The notes under the pieces were generated by a model, which saw only the letters and a list, made by a program, of their open reading frames with translations, was not told where the DNA came from and searched no databases. This document shows positions 30,494 to 39,651 of a stretch of 64,000 nucleotides of DNA, piece after piece. The translations under genes and the position numbers were made by a program. Source of the DNA: Diplonema japonicum. Lineage: Eukaryota > Euglenozoa > Diplonemea > Diplonemida > Diplonemidae. Position 1 is the first letter of the stretch; every line of letters starts with the position of its first letter. The stretch spans positions 662,398-726,397 of the forward strand of contig OZ025665.1 in the NCBI GenBank assembly GCA_964019335.1, in the 5' to 3' direction.

Positions 30494-31294
30494 CTACTCT
30501 TCCTCGCTGTCTGTGTCCTCCACAACGTTGTTGTTACGAATGTACATGTAGAGGTTCCCCGGCCTATTGGTCCATTCAACATCACCGGGGCCCCACTTGA
30601 AGTCAACGAAGTCGAAGTACTTGCAGCCCTCAGCCTGCAGTGGGTGGGTGGGGTGCGTGTGCAGAACGGTGTCCTTCATTACGAAAATCCTAGTCCCTGG
30701 CTTAAAGCGCCTCACCGCGTATATCATAAAGATGTCAAGCTGCAGCGGGAAGAGGAGGTTGGCGCACCACACGATTGTCGCCCTGTCGTAGAGGTCGGGA
30801 AGGTGGTCTCGAAGATCGCCCAATAGAAACTCAGTCTTAGGGGTGGGGAGCTGCGTCTGAACTCTGTAATTATGAAAGTCTTCTGCTGTGCCTTGAGCAA
30901 TTGCGTAGTTCTCCTTCGTAATTTCGATACCCACCGTGTCACAGCCTACCCGTGTCGCCACGCTTTGGCACACGTTGCCGATGCCGCACCCAATGTCAAG
31001 GAAAACATCGTCCTTAGTCGCCTTCGCCATGCGCATCATGCGCTCGATGAGGGGGTCCAATATGAACTTGGGACATTTCTCCCACTTGAACATCTTCCGC
31101 TTTTGCGGGTATCTGGCGTAGATCGTGTCCTTGATATCCGCCATCTCGTCTGCGGTGAGCTCAAAGTCCAGGTTGAGGACCTTCTTGGGCATCCTTACTT
31201 CTTCTACTTCCTCACGTGCCCGCTTTGGTGCCCTTGTCACCTTTCCACGGGGTGGTGCTACCTGCATCGTGTTCGTGATGTTCTTAAGGGGCAT
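30494..31294 (-). CDS. DOT1: DOT1-family histone H3 lysine methyltransferase
   Basis: 266 residues, the compact size of trypanosome DOT1A/B rather than the large animal enzyme. Motif I is FLDIGCGIGNVCQSVA, followed by GIEITKENYAIAQ for SAM binding; TIVWCANLLFP corresponds to the conserved NNF/NNL region; FVMKDTV and the C-terminal WGPGDVEWT match the rest of the catalytic core. DOT1 methylates a core-domain lysine of H3 (K76 in trypanosomes, K79 elsewhere), affecting cell cycle, replication and silencing. The N terminus has a basic patch (PKRAREEVEE). The start is the ATG at 31294, after which the frame is continuous; upstream open sequence is poly-Lys/Asn. Confidence 0.92.
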   Translation of the reverse strand: MPLKNITNTMQVAPPRGKVTRAPKRAREEVEEVRMPKKVLNLDFELTADEMADIKDTIYARYPQKRKMFKWEKCPKFILDPLIERMMRMAKATKDDVFLDIGCGIGNVCQSVATRVGCDTVGIEITKENYAIAQGTAEDFHNYRVQTQLPTPKTEFLLGDLRDHLPDLYDRATIVWCANLLFPLQLDIFMIYAVRRFKPGTRIFVMKDTVLHTHPTHPLQAEGCKYFDFVDFKWGPGDVEWTNRPGNLYMYIRNNNVVEDTDSEEE

Positions 31295-31381
31295 TTTTTT
31301 TTTTTTATTATTATTATTCTTTTGTTGGTTTCCCTCTAACTTGTGTAAGCGGGACAACAGTAAAAGCAAAAGGGTGTACAT

Positions 31382-31822
31382 CTACAATAACTGTTTAAGG
31401 TAGTAGGCAGGAGTTCTAATATCTACATCTCGATCGGTTGGTGGTTGGCGAACAGAAGGTGGTGGCTTCTTGATCGTGTCAACTAGTCGTTTGTGGGAGG
31501 CTATGAGAGTGTTCACGTCCATGGCTACGACAGAGTCTTGTGCGTGCTGGGGCGTGTCCTTGATGGGGCTCCCGCTTGACCTCTCTTCAACCTTTATCCT
31601 CGCAAGCGCTACTTCCAGCTCATCTGCCTGCGCTGCGACTCTCTGTATTGAGGCTTCCACCTCTGACGAGCCCCTGTAGGAACCCTTGCAGTTGCTGCAC
31701 GCGTCGATGCCCTTCAGGATCTCCTGTAGGTCAGTTGCCTCACCGCACTTTTCATTGATCAACTCCAACCATGTGGCGTGTGCAGGACTGCTGTTTGATG
31801 TGTAGGTGGCGAGCAGCTCCAT
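31382..31822 (-). CDS. Small hypothetical protein with a CxxC pair
   Basis: 146 residues, no family recognised. A CSNCKGSY motif near residue 42 and an earlier single Cys are the only striking residues. The middle is helical (VEASIQRVAAQADELEVALA) and the C-terminal third is Pro-rich and polar. It lies only 47 nt downstream of the preceding membrane protein's stop, with a pyrimidine-rich tract and AATAG in that gap, which supports processing as a separate mRNA. The first ATG in the frame is 31822. Confidence 0.55.
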   Translation of the reverse strand: MELLATYTSNSSPAHATWLELINEKCGEATDLQEILKGIDACSNCKGSYRGSSEVEASIQRVAAQADELEVALARIKVEERSSGSPIKDTPQHAQDSVVAMDVNTLIASHKRLVDTIKKPPPSVRQPPTDRDVDIRTPAYYLKQLL

Positions 31823-31869
31823 CTCAACCCTATTTGGAGTGGAACCGCAGAAGAACAATTTCAGTGTGT

Positions 31870-33711
31870 TTATAACTTAAAGAGAACAAAGTATGACAAG
31901 GCAAAGAAGATAAAACCCCCGGTGCCCCACATGACTGCCAGGAACCATACGCTGCAGCACTCGCACACACCCACATTGATCTCTTCGCTATTCTGTTCAG
32001 CGATGAAGTCAACGCAGATAAAGGTCGTGGGGCAGTGGCATGGGGGCACTGCTCCATTTACAGGGGGTGACTGCTTGCAGCCATACCGCCTCCCTGCATG
32101 CACCGTGAGCCACTGCAATGGTGGGTCGGCTTGTTGGTACTGCAGAGCCTCTAGCATGGTCACTTGTTTACAGATGCTTTGTGGTGCAATGCTAAAGGTG
32201 AAAACAAGAGGATATGCTTCCTGGTGCCTCTGCACGTACCGCTGCCACAAGGGAACTGCACCTGTTGCCCAGTCCACTTGCAGGCAGACGTACGAAGTAT
32301 CTGACGCGTCGAAGGGATACAAGCCCACGTTCATGACGTAGTAGTAGCCGCGAGACGAGTTGTCAGCGATTGGGACCAGCTCGTTGTAGATGCTGGCCAC
32401 GTCAGCAGTGCTGTTGTACACAAGGTCAGGCGAGACGGGCTCCGGAGGGTACAAACTGCGGGACGTCATCTGGATGCTGCAACTCAAACTATTGCTGACG
32501 AAGAGTGCACCTTCAGCGCTGAACGGGAGTTCGCTATACAGCAGGACTGTGGTCAGAGTGTTCACCTTGCTGTTCATAGGAGCGATGTACGTGGGGGCCG
32601 GGTGGCAGTAAAAGGCCTCGACTGCGATGAAGATAGTTCCCGAGATGGTCATTGTCGCGGTGATCTCATAACTGCCCGGCCTGTCGATGGCAAGGCCCTC
32701 AGCACGGAAGACGCCTTTCTCTGACTGGATGACGTGCTCTGTCCCGTTATTGCCCCCACTGAGGATAGCTATCACGTTGCGGAACCCACTTGATGCATTG
32801 CTGGTGCTGTACGTGTACAGGGGTGAAGAAAGCGTCAAGGACAGAACCGCCGAGGCTGTGAAGTTTTCTACTGGCTGTGTGCCCATCGCATCGGCGTACA
32901 TGGTGTATAGAGGCTGCATCTTGAAAGGTGCACCTGCCATGCACTGCACGTTGCCCGACCCCCTGAACTGTTGAGGAGGTGGTGGCTGCAAGGTGACCGT
33001 GAAGGACCTCTCCAGAACTAAGCCATCAGACTTGGCCAACGATATGAACAACTCACCCGCGTCTCCAGCACCTGTGCCCCGCAGTGTCACTGCGAAGATC
33101 ACTCTGCTACTAACTGGAGCTGTGGTTGCTCCCTCGATGGCTGCATTGCCTCGATATTCTATTGTAACTAAGCCGCCGAAAGTGACCTGATCGGGGAGGA
33201 TAACTAAGTCGAAGGAGGTTCCTTCTACAACTGTCATTGAGGTTGTGTATTGCAGCACCGTGAAAGTGGTTGGTTGTGACCTCACAGGCAGGACAACATC
33301 TATTGCTAGGTCGGCCACATGTATAGTGAGGGTGACCGTGGCGGGTGCCAGTGTCTCCAGGTGCAAGGTGTCGAGCGCAATGGTATCCAACTCGCTCTGT
33401 GTTTCCATCACCGCTGTGGAACTGTCAACGATACGGAAGACCCCTGTGCCATCTTCCCCGAGGCTTGCTCCGCTGCAAAGGACCTTGACCAGCACGTCAC
33501 TGGGCACCACCTCGGCGACTCCGTTGGCATCTTGCAGAGTCACCGTCATGTTCTCAAGCTTGACACCTGCGTCGGCACCTGGGGGGTGCTGCACCACAAG
33601 CTGCTTCCCCTCCTGCGCCCACGAGTATGCAAGCGTCTCTGTAGCATTTTCCTGACAATCACCAACCCCGAGTAGAATCGCAAGCACGAAGAACTGTACT
33701 TGCCATGACAT
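31870..33711 (-). CDS. Secreted or surface protein with C-terminal membrane anchor
   Basis: 613 residues from the ATG at 33711, which gives an ideal signal peptide (MSWQVQFFVLAILLGVGDCQ). An ATG 11 codons further upstream is separated from it by CTCACAG, a likely acceptor. The body is beta-rich with many N-x-S/T sequons and resembles strings of Ig-like or invasin-like strands (residues 25-300). The last ~90 residues are Cys-rich (CHCPTTFICVDF, CECCSV) and run into one membrane span that ends the protein with only a few cytoplasmic residues. No homologue is recognised. It probably sits on the cell surface or in an endomembrane lumen. Confidence 0.72.
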   Translation of the reverse strand: MSWQVQFFVLAILLGVGDCQENATETLAYSWAQEGKQLVVQHPPGADAGVKLENMTVTLQDANGVAEVVPSDVLVKVLCSGASLGEDGTGVFRIVDSSTAVMETQSELDTIALDTLHLETLAPATVTLTIHVADLAIDVVLPVRSQPTTFTVLQYTTSMTVVEGTSFDLVILPDQVTFGGLVTIEYRGNAAIEGATTAPVSSRVIFAVTLRGTGAGDAGELFISLAKSDGLVLERSFTVTLQPPPPQQFRGSGNVQCMAGAPFKMQPLYTMYADAMGTQPVENFTASAVLSLTLSSPLYTYSTSNASSGFRNVIAILSGGNNGTEHVIQSEKGVFRAEGLAIDRPGSYEITATMTISGTIFIAVEAFYCHPAPTYIAPMNSKVNTLTTVLLYSELPFSAEGALFVSNSLSCSIQMTSRSLYPPEPVSPDLVYNSTADVASIYNELVPIADNSSRGYYYVMNVGLYPFDASDTSYVCLQVDWATGAVPLWQRYVQRHQEAYPLVFTFSIAPQSICKQVTMLEALQYQQADPPLQWLTVHAGRRYGCKQSPPVNGAVPPCHCPTTFICVDFIAEQNSEEINVGVCECCSVWFLAVMWGTGGFIFFALSYFVLFKL

Positions 33712-34111
33712 GTGGTCTGCTGTGAGCGACTTATTAGGTGGCATGGTAGACAGCAAAACAAACAGAAGAAGCGGAACTGGGCAGAGTGGGTCAAAGAAAA
33801 CCTAAATTTAAAGGAGGTGGAAAAAAAAAAGAGAAAAAAAAAAATAAGCCACCAAGATAAGGAAGGGAGGTGGGTCCCCTGCAGGTTGCTTCGCACTCAG
33901 TAAGCTCCCGCAGGTCTGCAAAACACAGTAGAATATTAATAAAGAAAGAGAGAGCGACAACCTTCTGGGGTCTATTGCCCTATGGGAAGTTCATTCTCTA
34001 CAACCCCTTCATTGTATTTAATTTTCTGTTCATCAAATGGGAAGTGTGGATGGGAGCTTTCCAGACCTTCGGGCCGGATACTGGAAAGAAAACACTAATA
34101 CAACTGCTGCT
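33712..34111. other. Intergenic spacer
   Basis: About 400 bases, A-rich near 33820-33850. Nothing supported beyond 3' and 5' processing sequence. Confidence 0.55.
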
Positions 34112-34820
34112 TCAGAGCTCGTCCTTCTCGTTGATCTTCTCGTACATGGGGTTCACGTTGTCAGCACCGACGGCAGTTAGGAACATTTTGATCTCGTTGT
34201 CGATCTTCTTGCGGATGGGGTCTTGCGATGTGGTGGAGGTCTTCTGCATCCACCTCAGAGTCTGTTTCACGATCTTGCTGCCAGCAAGGATGTACGGCTC
34301 ATCAAGGGACGTCTTGGCCAGCTCCCTGGGCTCCTTGTGCAGCTGCTTCGCCACCCTCCTCCCGTGCATCTCGAACGACCCAGCCACCACCTTCAGTAGC
34401 GGCTTGCACGTCTTCTCATCGACACCTTCCTCGGTACAGATGTCGGACACAACCCTTTTCCACTGGACGTCGATGGGTTCCTTGCTCACCTTCCGGGGCC
34501 TCTTCGAGGGCAGGATAGGCACCGCTCTGTGGTTGTTTTTTTGATTTTATATTCATCATGCATACCTGTTCTTCTTCACGAAGTTAACGTAGTCCGTCTT
34601 CTCGAAGCAGTCATCGCACTTCAAACCCCTGTTCGCCATGAATGTCTTGAGCTCCTTCACCTTCATCTTCTTGATCTGCCCATCGGTCGGCGGAGGCGGG
34701 TCGTCCTCCGTCTCATCCGACACCACCGGCTCCACCTGTGAGACATTGTGCACTACACAAACAACATACCCACAACGCGAGCAGCAGCATCATCAGCACA
34801 ACAGCAATTGATAACTTCAT
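34112..34820 (-). CDS. ER-resident protein: SAP-like domain plus canopy/saposin-like region, KDEL tail
   Basis: Three exons, 34770-34820, 34566-34735 and 34112-34526, with introns of 34 and 39 nt (GTATGTT...CACAG and GTATGCA...CACAG); 211 residues. The first 17-residue exon is a signal peptide (MKLSIAVVLMMLLLALW). Residues ~35-75 (KMKVKELKTFMANRGLKCDD then CFEKTDYVNFVKKN) match the SAP-like domain of ARMET/MANF, including its Cys pair. The second half (VVSDICTEEGVDEKTCKPLL, later KLHKEP-like helices) resembles the canopy/DUF3456 saposin-like fold. The C terminus is EKDEL, an ER-retrieval signal. It is likely a luminal folding helper; the client is unknown. All three parts appear only after splicing. 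Confidence 0.82.
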
Positions 34821-35118
34821 TTTTTTCTTTTCTTTTTTTTTCCTTTCGTATTCTTCAATTCGTCACGACGATGGGGAATAGAAAGGTAATAACAGAAGGG
34901 GCAAGACGGGGGACACGTGGGAACAAAGCTGCTCTCAATCTCAGCAAGTTGTGGCTTCCTTTGTATCATTTATGGGCATCGGTGGCACGGCACAACCATG
35001 CAGGCCCCAACACCAACAGCTGCTGACGGTCAGAAGGAAGCAGGTGGGATAAAATTCACAGGAACGAAAGAATGGGTAAAGCGAAAGAGGTGCGGAAGAA
35101 AAAGGGGAACATTGTCAC
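34821..35118. other. Intergenic spacer
   Basis: About 300 bases of mixed composition between the ER protein and the RING gene; a short plus-strand frame here looks accidental. Confidence 0.5.
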
Positions 35119-35967
35119 TCACGCTTTGTACACCTTCTTCCTCTTACGAATAAGCTTCCTGCACATTGGACAATTCTTAAGTCTCTTAGCGCAGGGCATG
35201 CAGACACACATGTGACCGCAGTCAAGCTGTTGGTGGTGTTGTGGTAAATGTTCGCGGCATACCAGTATGCAATTGATAATTGAATCGAAACAAATTTTGC
35301 AGGTATTCTGATCCTCCGGATCGAGATCCGCTCGGATTGGTTCAGACTCCTGGTGCTCCTGGCGCAGCTCTCCCTCCGTATCAGAAGGTACCTCTGAGTC
35401 AGAGGAATCGGAGGCGTAGAACTCCGGCTCTGGAGTTGACGGCTGCCTACGCACACTGTTCCTGCGAAGGAGCAAGAGCCTGTAGACTATCAAGAAAAGC
35501 AAGATGATGGTGAAGACAACCACTGCAATGAGGACGAAGCGTATGGCGACTGTGTGCAGCTCTGCCTTTTCATAGCTGCTGGTGAGCATTTTCTTCATTC
35601 TATGATTCTGAGCAAGAGAGTTTTTCAGCTCACCTCTCAGATTTTGGGCAATGTTCTCCTCACTTTCAAGTCGGTGTTTCAGTACCTCCTCGTGCTCATT
35701 ACCAGCCATACCTTGCGTCAGTGATACGCATCGCCTGTTCACGCACTCGCTGCACGCATCACACTGTCCCTTATGCGTGCAACTGTCGCCTAGCCTCCTC
35801 GCATGCTTTGTTTGCAGACACTTCCCCACATGAGTACGTTCACCCCTCCTCGCAAAGCACGCTGCAGTTTCGCCGCACTGTTCACTGCTTGTGCATTCCT
35901 CCCCAATGCACAGCTTCCTAGCACTGCATGCGGCGATCAGTCCTACGAGCAGGACTACCTTCAGCAT
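35119..35967 (-). CDS. Membrane-anchored RING-type E3 ubiquitin ligase
   Basis: 282 residues: signal peptide (MLKVVLLVGLIAACSA), a luminal Cys-rich segment (residues ~17-85, about a dozen Cys including CDACSECVNRRC), a coiled segment, one membrane span near 145-168 (LIAVVVFTIILLFLIVY), an acidic Ser-rich linker, and a C-terminal RING. The RING starts CKICFDSIINCILV and ends LDCGHMCVCMPCAKRLKNC then PMC, the RING-HC arrangement of MUL1 and related membrane E3s. It should ubiquitinate targets at an endomembrane. The luminal domain resembles no specific family I can name but could be a receptor-like sensor. Confidence 0.85.
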   Translation of the reverse strand: MLKVVLLVGLIAACSARKLCIGEECTSSEQCGETAACFARRGERTHVGKCLQTKHARRLGDSCTHKGQCDACSECVNRRCVSLTQGMAGNEHEEVLKHRLESEENIAQNLRGELKNSLAQNHRMKKMLTSSYEKAELHTVAIRFVLIAVVVFTIILLFLIVYRLLLLRRNSVRRQPSTPEPEFYASDSSDSEVPSDTEGELRQEHQESEPIRADLDPEDQNTCKICFDSIINCILVCREHLPQHHQQLDCGHMCVCMPCAKRLKNCPMCRKLIRKRKKVYKA

Positions 35968-36315
35968 TGTTTGCTTGGTTCACTGAGTGGTCCGTTGTGC
36001 GGAGCAAATAACAAAAAGAGAAAAAAGTAAGGAAGCAACTGCGCAGCAAAAAATTATTCATTGAAGGGCGGAAGGTGAAATGGATGATAACCCTGACCTC
36101 AAGCCAACAGGTTTGCATCTTCAACCAGGGCGCCCGAAACACTGACACTGGACGAAAAGAGATTTGTATCGGGGCTGAGCTGAACCCTGGCTCCCGACCT
36201 CAGCCCGTTGTGTAATGCAAACCATGAATAAGGGCAGCTTGCTGTGCCTCTTTAAAGGCAGTCTTATAACTAATAACTAACACACGCAAGAAGAAACGAA
36301 TGATACTGAAGCTTT
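35968..36315. other. Intergenic region with strongly paired segment
   Basis: About 350 bases. Positions 36110-36223 can form a closed RNA-like structure described as a separate feature; the flanks are ordinary. Confidence 0.6.
36110..36223. ncRNA. Candidate structured non-coding RNA, ~114 nt
   Basis: The ends are complementary: GGTTTGCAT (36110-36118) with ATGCAAACC (36215-36223), 9 bp perfect. Inside, GGGCTGAG (36172-36179) pairs with CTCAGCCC (36199-36206). A third pair of segments, CCAGGG (36125-36130) and CCCTGG (36185-36190), could compete or form a pseudoknot. On the minus strand GGGTTCAGCTCAGCC faintly recalls a Pol III B box. I cannot match it to a tRNA, 5S rRNA or a known snRNA. It may be a snoRNA-like or regulatory RNA, or chance. 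Confidence 0.35.
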
Positions 36316-36933
36316 CTAGCGGTCATTGAAGCAGCCCACGAACCACGAGAAGCCAAAGAAGGTGGCAGTGAACGTTGTCAAGAAGAGAGTGACGAGATTC
36401 CCAAGCAGCGAGGAGGATAGCTGCTCCGCAAAGTTGTAGAACAGCGAGTGGTCGGACTCCACAGCTGTCTGGGGGGCAACAAGCGTCTCAAGGATGATGC
36501 GGCACTCTGTCAGGATAACAGCACAGAGCACCAAAAGCTGGAAGATCCACGAGCCCAAGATGTACATGTGACGCCATGAGTTGGGTGTCATCCTCTTGTC
36601 GTAGTTCAACAGTCTCGTAAGTGTTTGGAGAGACTTATAAGTAGAAAGCTCCCTGCTGGGGGGTACCAGCAATAGCAGCGAGGTGATGACGAGAACTATG
36701 TTACAAGTGCCAAGCATAAATATGGCCGGTACCATATCCTGTGACATGATCCACATGAACAACCACACGGGAACGGCGATCATGAACAGAACTCCGATGT
36801 TGTCCATCCACCCCTCAGGGTGCGTGATGAACTTCCAGCACCTGCTGTGCCCACCTGTCTTCAAAGACTTGAAGTTAATGTGATCATAAGAAGGCCTCCA
36901 CTTACTGTCTTTCGGGGTCTCGACCTCGGTCAT
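36316..36933 (-). CDS. Four-span membrane protein of unknown function
   Basis: 205 residues with four predicted membrane helices: about 45-65 (IGVLFMIAVPVWLFMWIM), 70-92 (AIFMLGTCNIVLVITSLLLL), 125-148 (LGSWIFQLLVLCAVIL) and 175-200 (LLGNLVTLFLTTFTATFFGF). The N terminus is polar and probably cytosolic, and the C terminus is short (CFNDR). No family recognised. The ATG at 36933 is the first in frame; CGAACAG just upstream is a possible acceptor. Confidence 0.65.
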   Translation of the reverse strand: MTEVETPKDSKWRPSYDHINFKSLKTGGHSRCWKFITHPEGWMDNIGVLFMIAVPVWLFMWIMSQDMVPAIFMLGTCNIVLVITSLLLLVPPSRELSTYKSLQTLTRLLNYDKRMTPNSWRHMYILGSWIFQLLVLCAVILTECRIILETLVAPQTAVESDHSLFYNFAEQLSSSLLGNLVTLFLTTFTATFFGFSWFVGCFNDR

Positions 36934-37100
36934 GTTGTGTCCTGAGCGATCCCTACCTGTTCGGTGTTTACAGCAACATTTTTGTCCTTGTTGAAGGAAA
37001 GTAAATAAGAAACAAAACACTTACATCACAATCTGTTATAGCGTCCTAACACTGAGGGCACACTGCTTCATTGTCCGGTTTTCGTTCGTACCTAGTGACA

Positions 37101-38652
37101 CTAAACATCTGCCGTAGGGACCTCTGGAGGGGGCACTTCTACCAACCTCTCGATCGTCTGGGCAGCTAATTTACGGTACGGAAGGTGCTCCTGTCTCTTC
37201 GGGAGGTGCGGAAGGCTTAAGAGAGTATCGATCTGAGCGATTGTGATGGGAGTCATGGTGCACAGCAGAACATTCTGCAGAGAGAGGCGTGTGATAGAGC
37301 CCTCGTTTTGACGATCGAAGTACTGGAAGGCCTCTAGCTGAAGGGGATCAATCTTCTGTATCTTCTGCTTTACGACATTGGCAGTGGTGTCATTGGTCTT
37401 GTCTTCTTCACTCCAGGCGCTCTCCCTTTGGGAGTCTTCTGTCACATCCTTTGCCCTTATCTCTTTCAGGATTTCTTGCCTTTGTCTCATCACAGCCCTC
37501 TTCTGCTCGTCTGTCTTCCCTTCATCTTCATCGCACCACTTCTGCTTCATCTGCACATCTCTCTCGTCTCTTACCTTCTTTCTTGCTGTCAGCTCTTCAT
37601 CTCTCTTTCTTTTTGTTGCACCCAGTTTCTCGGACATCACCAAATCTTCGCCTGATTTCTTCTTTGATTCCTCTCCTCGTATGCGCAGCACCTGTTATTG
37701 TTGCGGTAGTCACTTATTTTGCGTACCTCCAGGATCTTTTCTGCCATGTCCCTCTTGCCCCACTCATGCAGGGCGTCCGCTGCCATGAAGAACTCAAGGG
37801 CGTCTCTGGGAGTGCTCGAATGTACCTGTGACGTATATATATTTATAATGTGGTCAGTACAGATACCTGGTAGTCAACGAGCGCAGCAAGATTGAATCTG
37901 ATGGGACTCACGTGGTACACATCCTCAGGGCAGTCGGGTGTTGAAGGAGTGACTTGGGGAGAGAAGACGGGCACTGGAGAGGAAGGGAGGATAGGTGCGT
38001 AAAAGATAGTAGGCGAGTTCGAATCGTATTCAAGATGTAACACCTTGACCCATTTCACCCCCGCAAGATCAGCTCCCGACTGCTCTTTGACGAGCGCTGC
38101 AAGGCGTGCTGTGAGTTCGTCATCAGAGAGCCCCTTTGCGTCGGGGAGGAGCCCGCCGTAGCACGACACAGAGTTTTCAGATGAAGCTGCGATAACCTGG
38201 ATCCTTTTTGTGATGGTCTTGCTAGAGTCACCCTCAATAGCAGGTACAATGAGCGCCCTTACGTTCACACAAGTAGGCAACCTATCGCTGGTGATGGTGG
38301 GTGTCGTCACGGGCAGAATGCCTGACCCTTTCGCATCGGATTTTGTAACCACACCACCCCCTTCCTTCCATGGAAGTTTTCCTGTCGGCTGGTCAGTCCA
38401 GAATGCCGTCACACTCAGGAGGTCATCTGGGAGGTACCTCCTATGAGGGCATCGTACCCGGTGTTCGATCACCCTTCGCTCTTTTGTGTGATAAGGCAGC
38501 TCTGCAACGGGGAAGTTGCCAATAACTGTCTTGGTCTCTGGTTTGTGAATAGTTTCCTTTACAACATGAGGTGCGACCTTCTTCTTCACCGGTGGTGCTG
38601 GGTACGCGCCGCGCCCTGCAATGGGCGCCTTCACGGGTGGACGCGGGAACAT
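37101..38652 (-). CDS. CCAR1: CCAR1/DBC1 (CCAR2) homologue
   Basis: Exons 37867-38652, 37727-37825 and 37101-37691 with introns of 41 nt (37826-37866) and 35 nt (37692-37726), both in phase 0; 491 residues. Residues ~60-250 resemble the DBC1 inactive-hydrolase-like domain. RFNLAALVDYQ-VHSSTPRD then ALEFFMAADALHEWGKRDMA matches the LAIKA region of CCAR1. The third exon starts with a charged coiled coil and ends with LEAFQYFDRQNEGSITRL, which aligns with the EF-hand-like segment of CCAR1. In animals these nuclear proteins act in transcription and alternative splicing. The N-terminal S1-like domain of CCAR1 is missing. The start at 38652 follows ATCTTAG by ten bases. Confidence 0.78.
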
Positions 38653-38699
38653 GTGATGGATCCTAAGATGTGATTAGCAGGTGTCACTGGAGTGCGATA

Positions 38700-39389
38700 T
38701 TACAATACAACAACATCATCTGCCTCAAGCAGAACTACACGCCCGTGAAACTTGCACCTCAGGGTAACCGGGTCATTTCCCCTTGCAGGGAGCACCTGCT
38801 CGATGACTCCCTTGTCGTGGGGGGACAGCTTCGTCCCATCGGGGAAGGTGAGAGTAGAAGCTGGGTACTTACCACCACCTTTGAACATGATGTTCGATGA
38901 AGGCCTGGCGGGCTTGCGACAGGCGTGGAGTAGGGTAGCGAAATCAATAGGCTGCTGGGGGGGGCTACTGGGGTGAGCAATACGCTTCAAAAATGCCTTG
39001 TACGGTGCAAGCTGTGGTGTGTTGAGGGCAGCAGTTAGGTTGGACATATCACGCGGTGGGGACTGGCGTAAGGGGGACTGAGAGCGTGACAGAGGGACAT
39101 TGGTCTCGACAGGCCCAAACACTTCAGGAAACACAGCACCAGTAGGACTCTCAGGTAGCGCTTCGCTGATGGTCATCAAAGACCCACTCCTCTCGCTTAC
39201 AGGGTACGGCCCTAGATACCTACCTGGGGGCAGCACCATGACCTGCCCGTCACTGGACATGACCTTGATACCCTCACCCTCTTCTGGCAGTGTTCCGTCC
39301 TCGTAAGGGAACGGTCCCAAGTACTTCCCAGGTGACATCACCGTCGCAGCCTCGGCATGGGATGCTCCCGCATATTGTGTTTGGAGCAT
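38700..39389 (-). CDS. Protein with two PGKYLGP-type repeats, unknown function
   Basis: 229 residues. Two copies of a short motif near the start, SPGKYLGPFPYEDGTLP and PPGRYLGPYPVSERSG, suggest a duplicated beta-hairpin unit. The middle is Ser/Pro-rich (RSQSPLRQSPPRDM). The C terminus (PASTLTFPDGTKLSPHDKGV then CKFHGRVVLLEADDVVVL) looks like a small beta domain. No homologue recognised. Its stop lies 47 bases from the start of the CCAR1-like gene. I tested joining the two by an intron: no GT-AG pair keeps the frame, so they are treated as separate genes. Confidence 0.6.
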   Translation of the reverse strand: MLQTQYAGASHAEAATVMSPGKYLGPFPYEDGTLPEEGEGIKVMSSDGQVMVLPPGRYLGPYPVSERSGSLMTISEALPESPTGAVFPEVFGPVETNVPLSRSQSPLRQSPPRDMSNLTAALNTPQLAPYKAFLKRIAHPSSPPQQPIDFATLLHACRKPARPSSNIMFKGGGKYPASTLTFPDGTKLSPHDKGVIEQVLPARGNDPVTLRCKFHGRVVLLEADDVVVL

Positions 39390-39651
39390 CTCCAGTACGA
39401 TCTGCAGGTTTGTCTTTTGTGTAAGGTTTTGAACAATGTAAAAAATGCGATACTAACAAAGGTAGCAGGCAGGAAGGATGACATAGCAGCTCTGCTACAT
39501 CCTTAATTGCCTTACCGCAACGTTGAGTGCATGTTATGAGCGATGCAATACCGAGGAGTTTCACGTCTTCGCATTCTACTCTGTACCCTTAATACCTAAC
39601 ATTGCCACACGGTGATACCACACGCTCTTTCTGCACGCTGCAAGGACCCGC

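Noticed and set aside
38653-38699. Intron joining the YLGP protein to the CCAR1-like gene
   Set aside because: All possible GT sites are phase 0 while the required frame needs a two-base carry, and an alternative acceptor gives an immediate stop.
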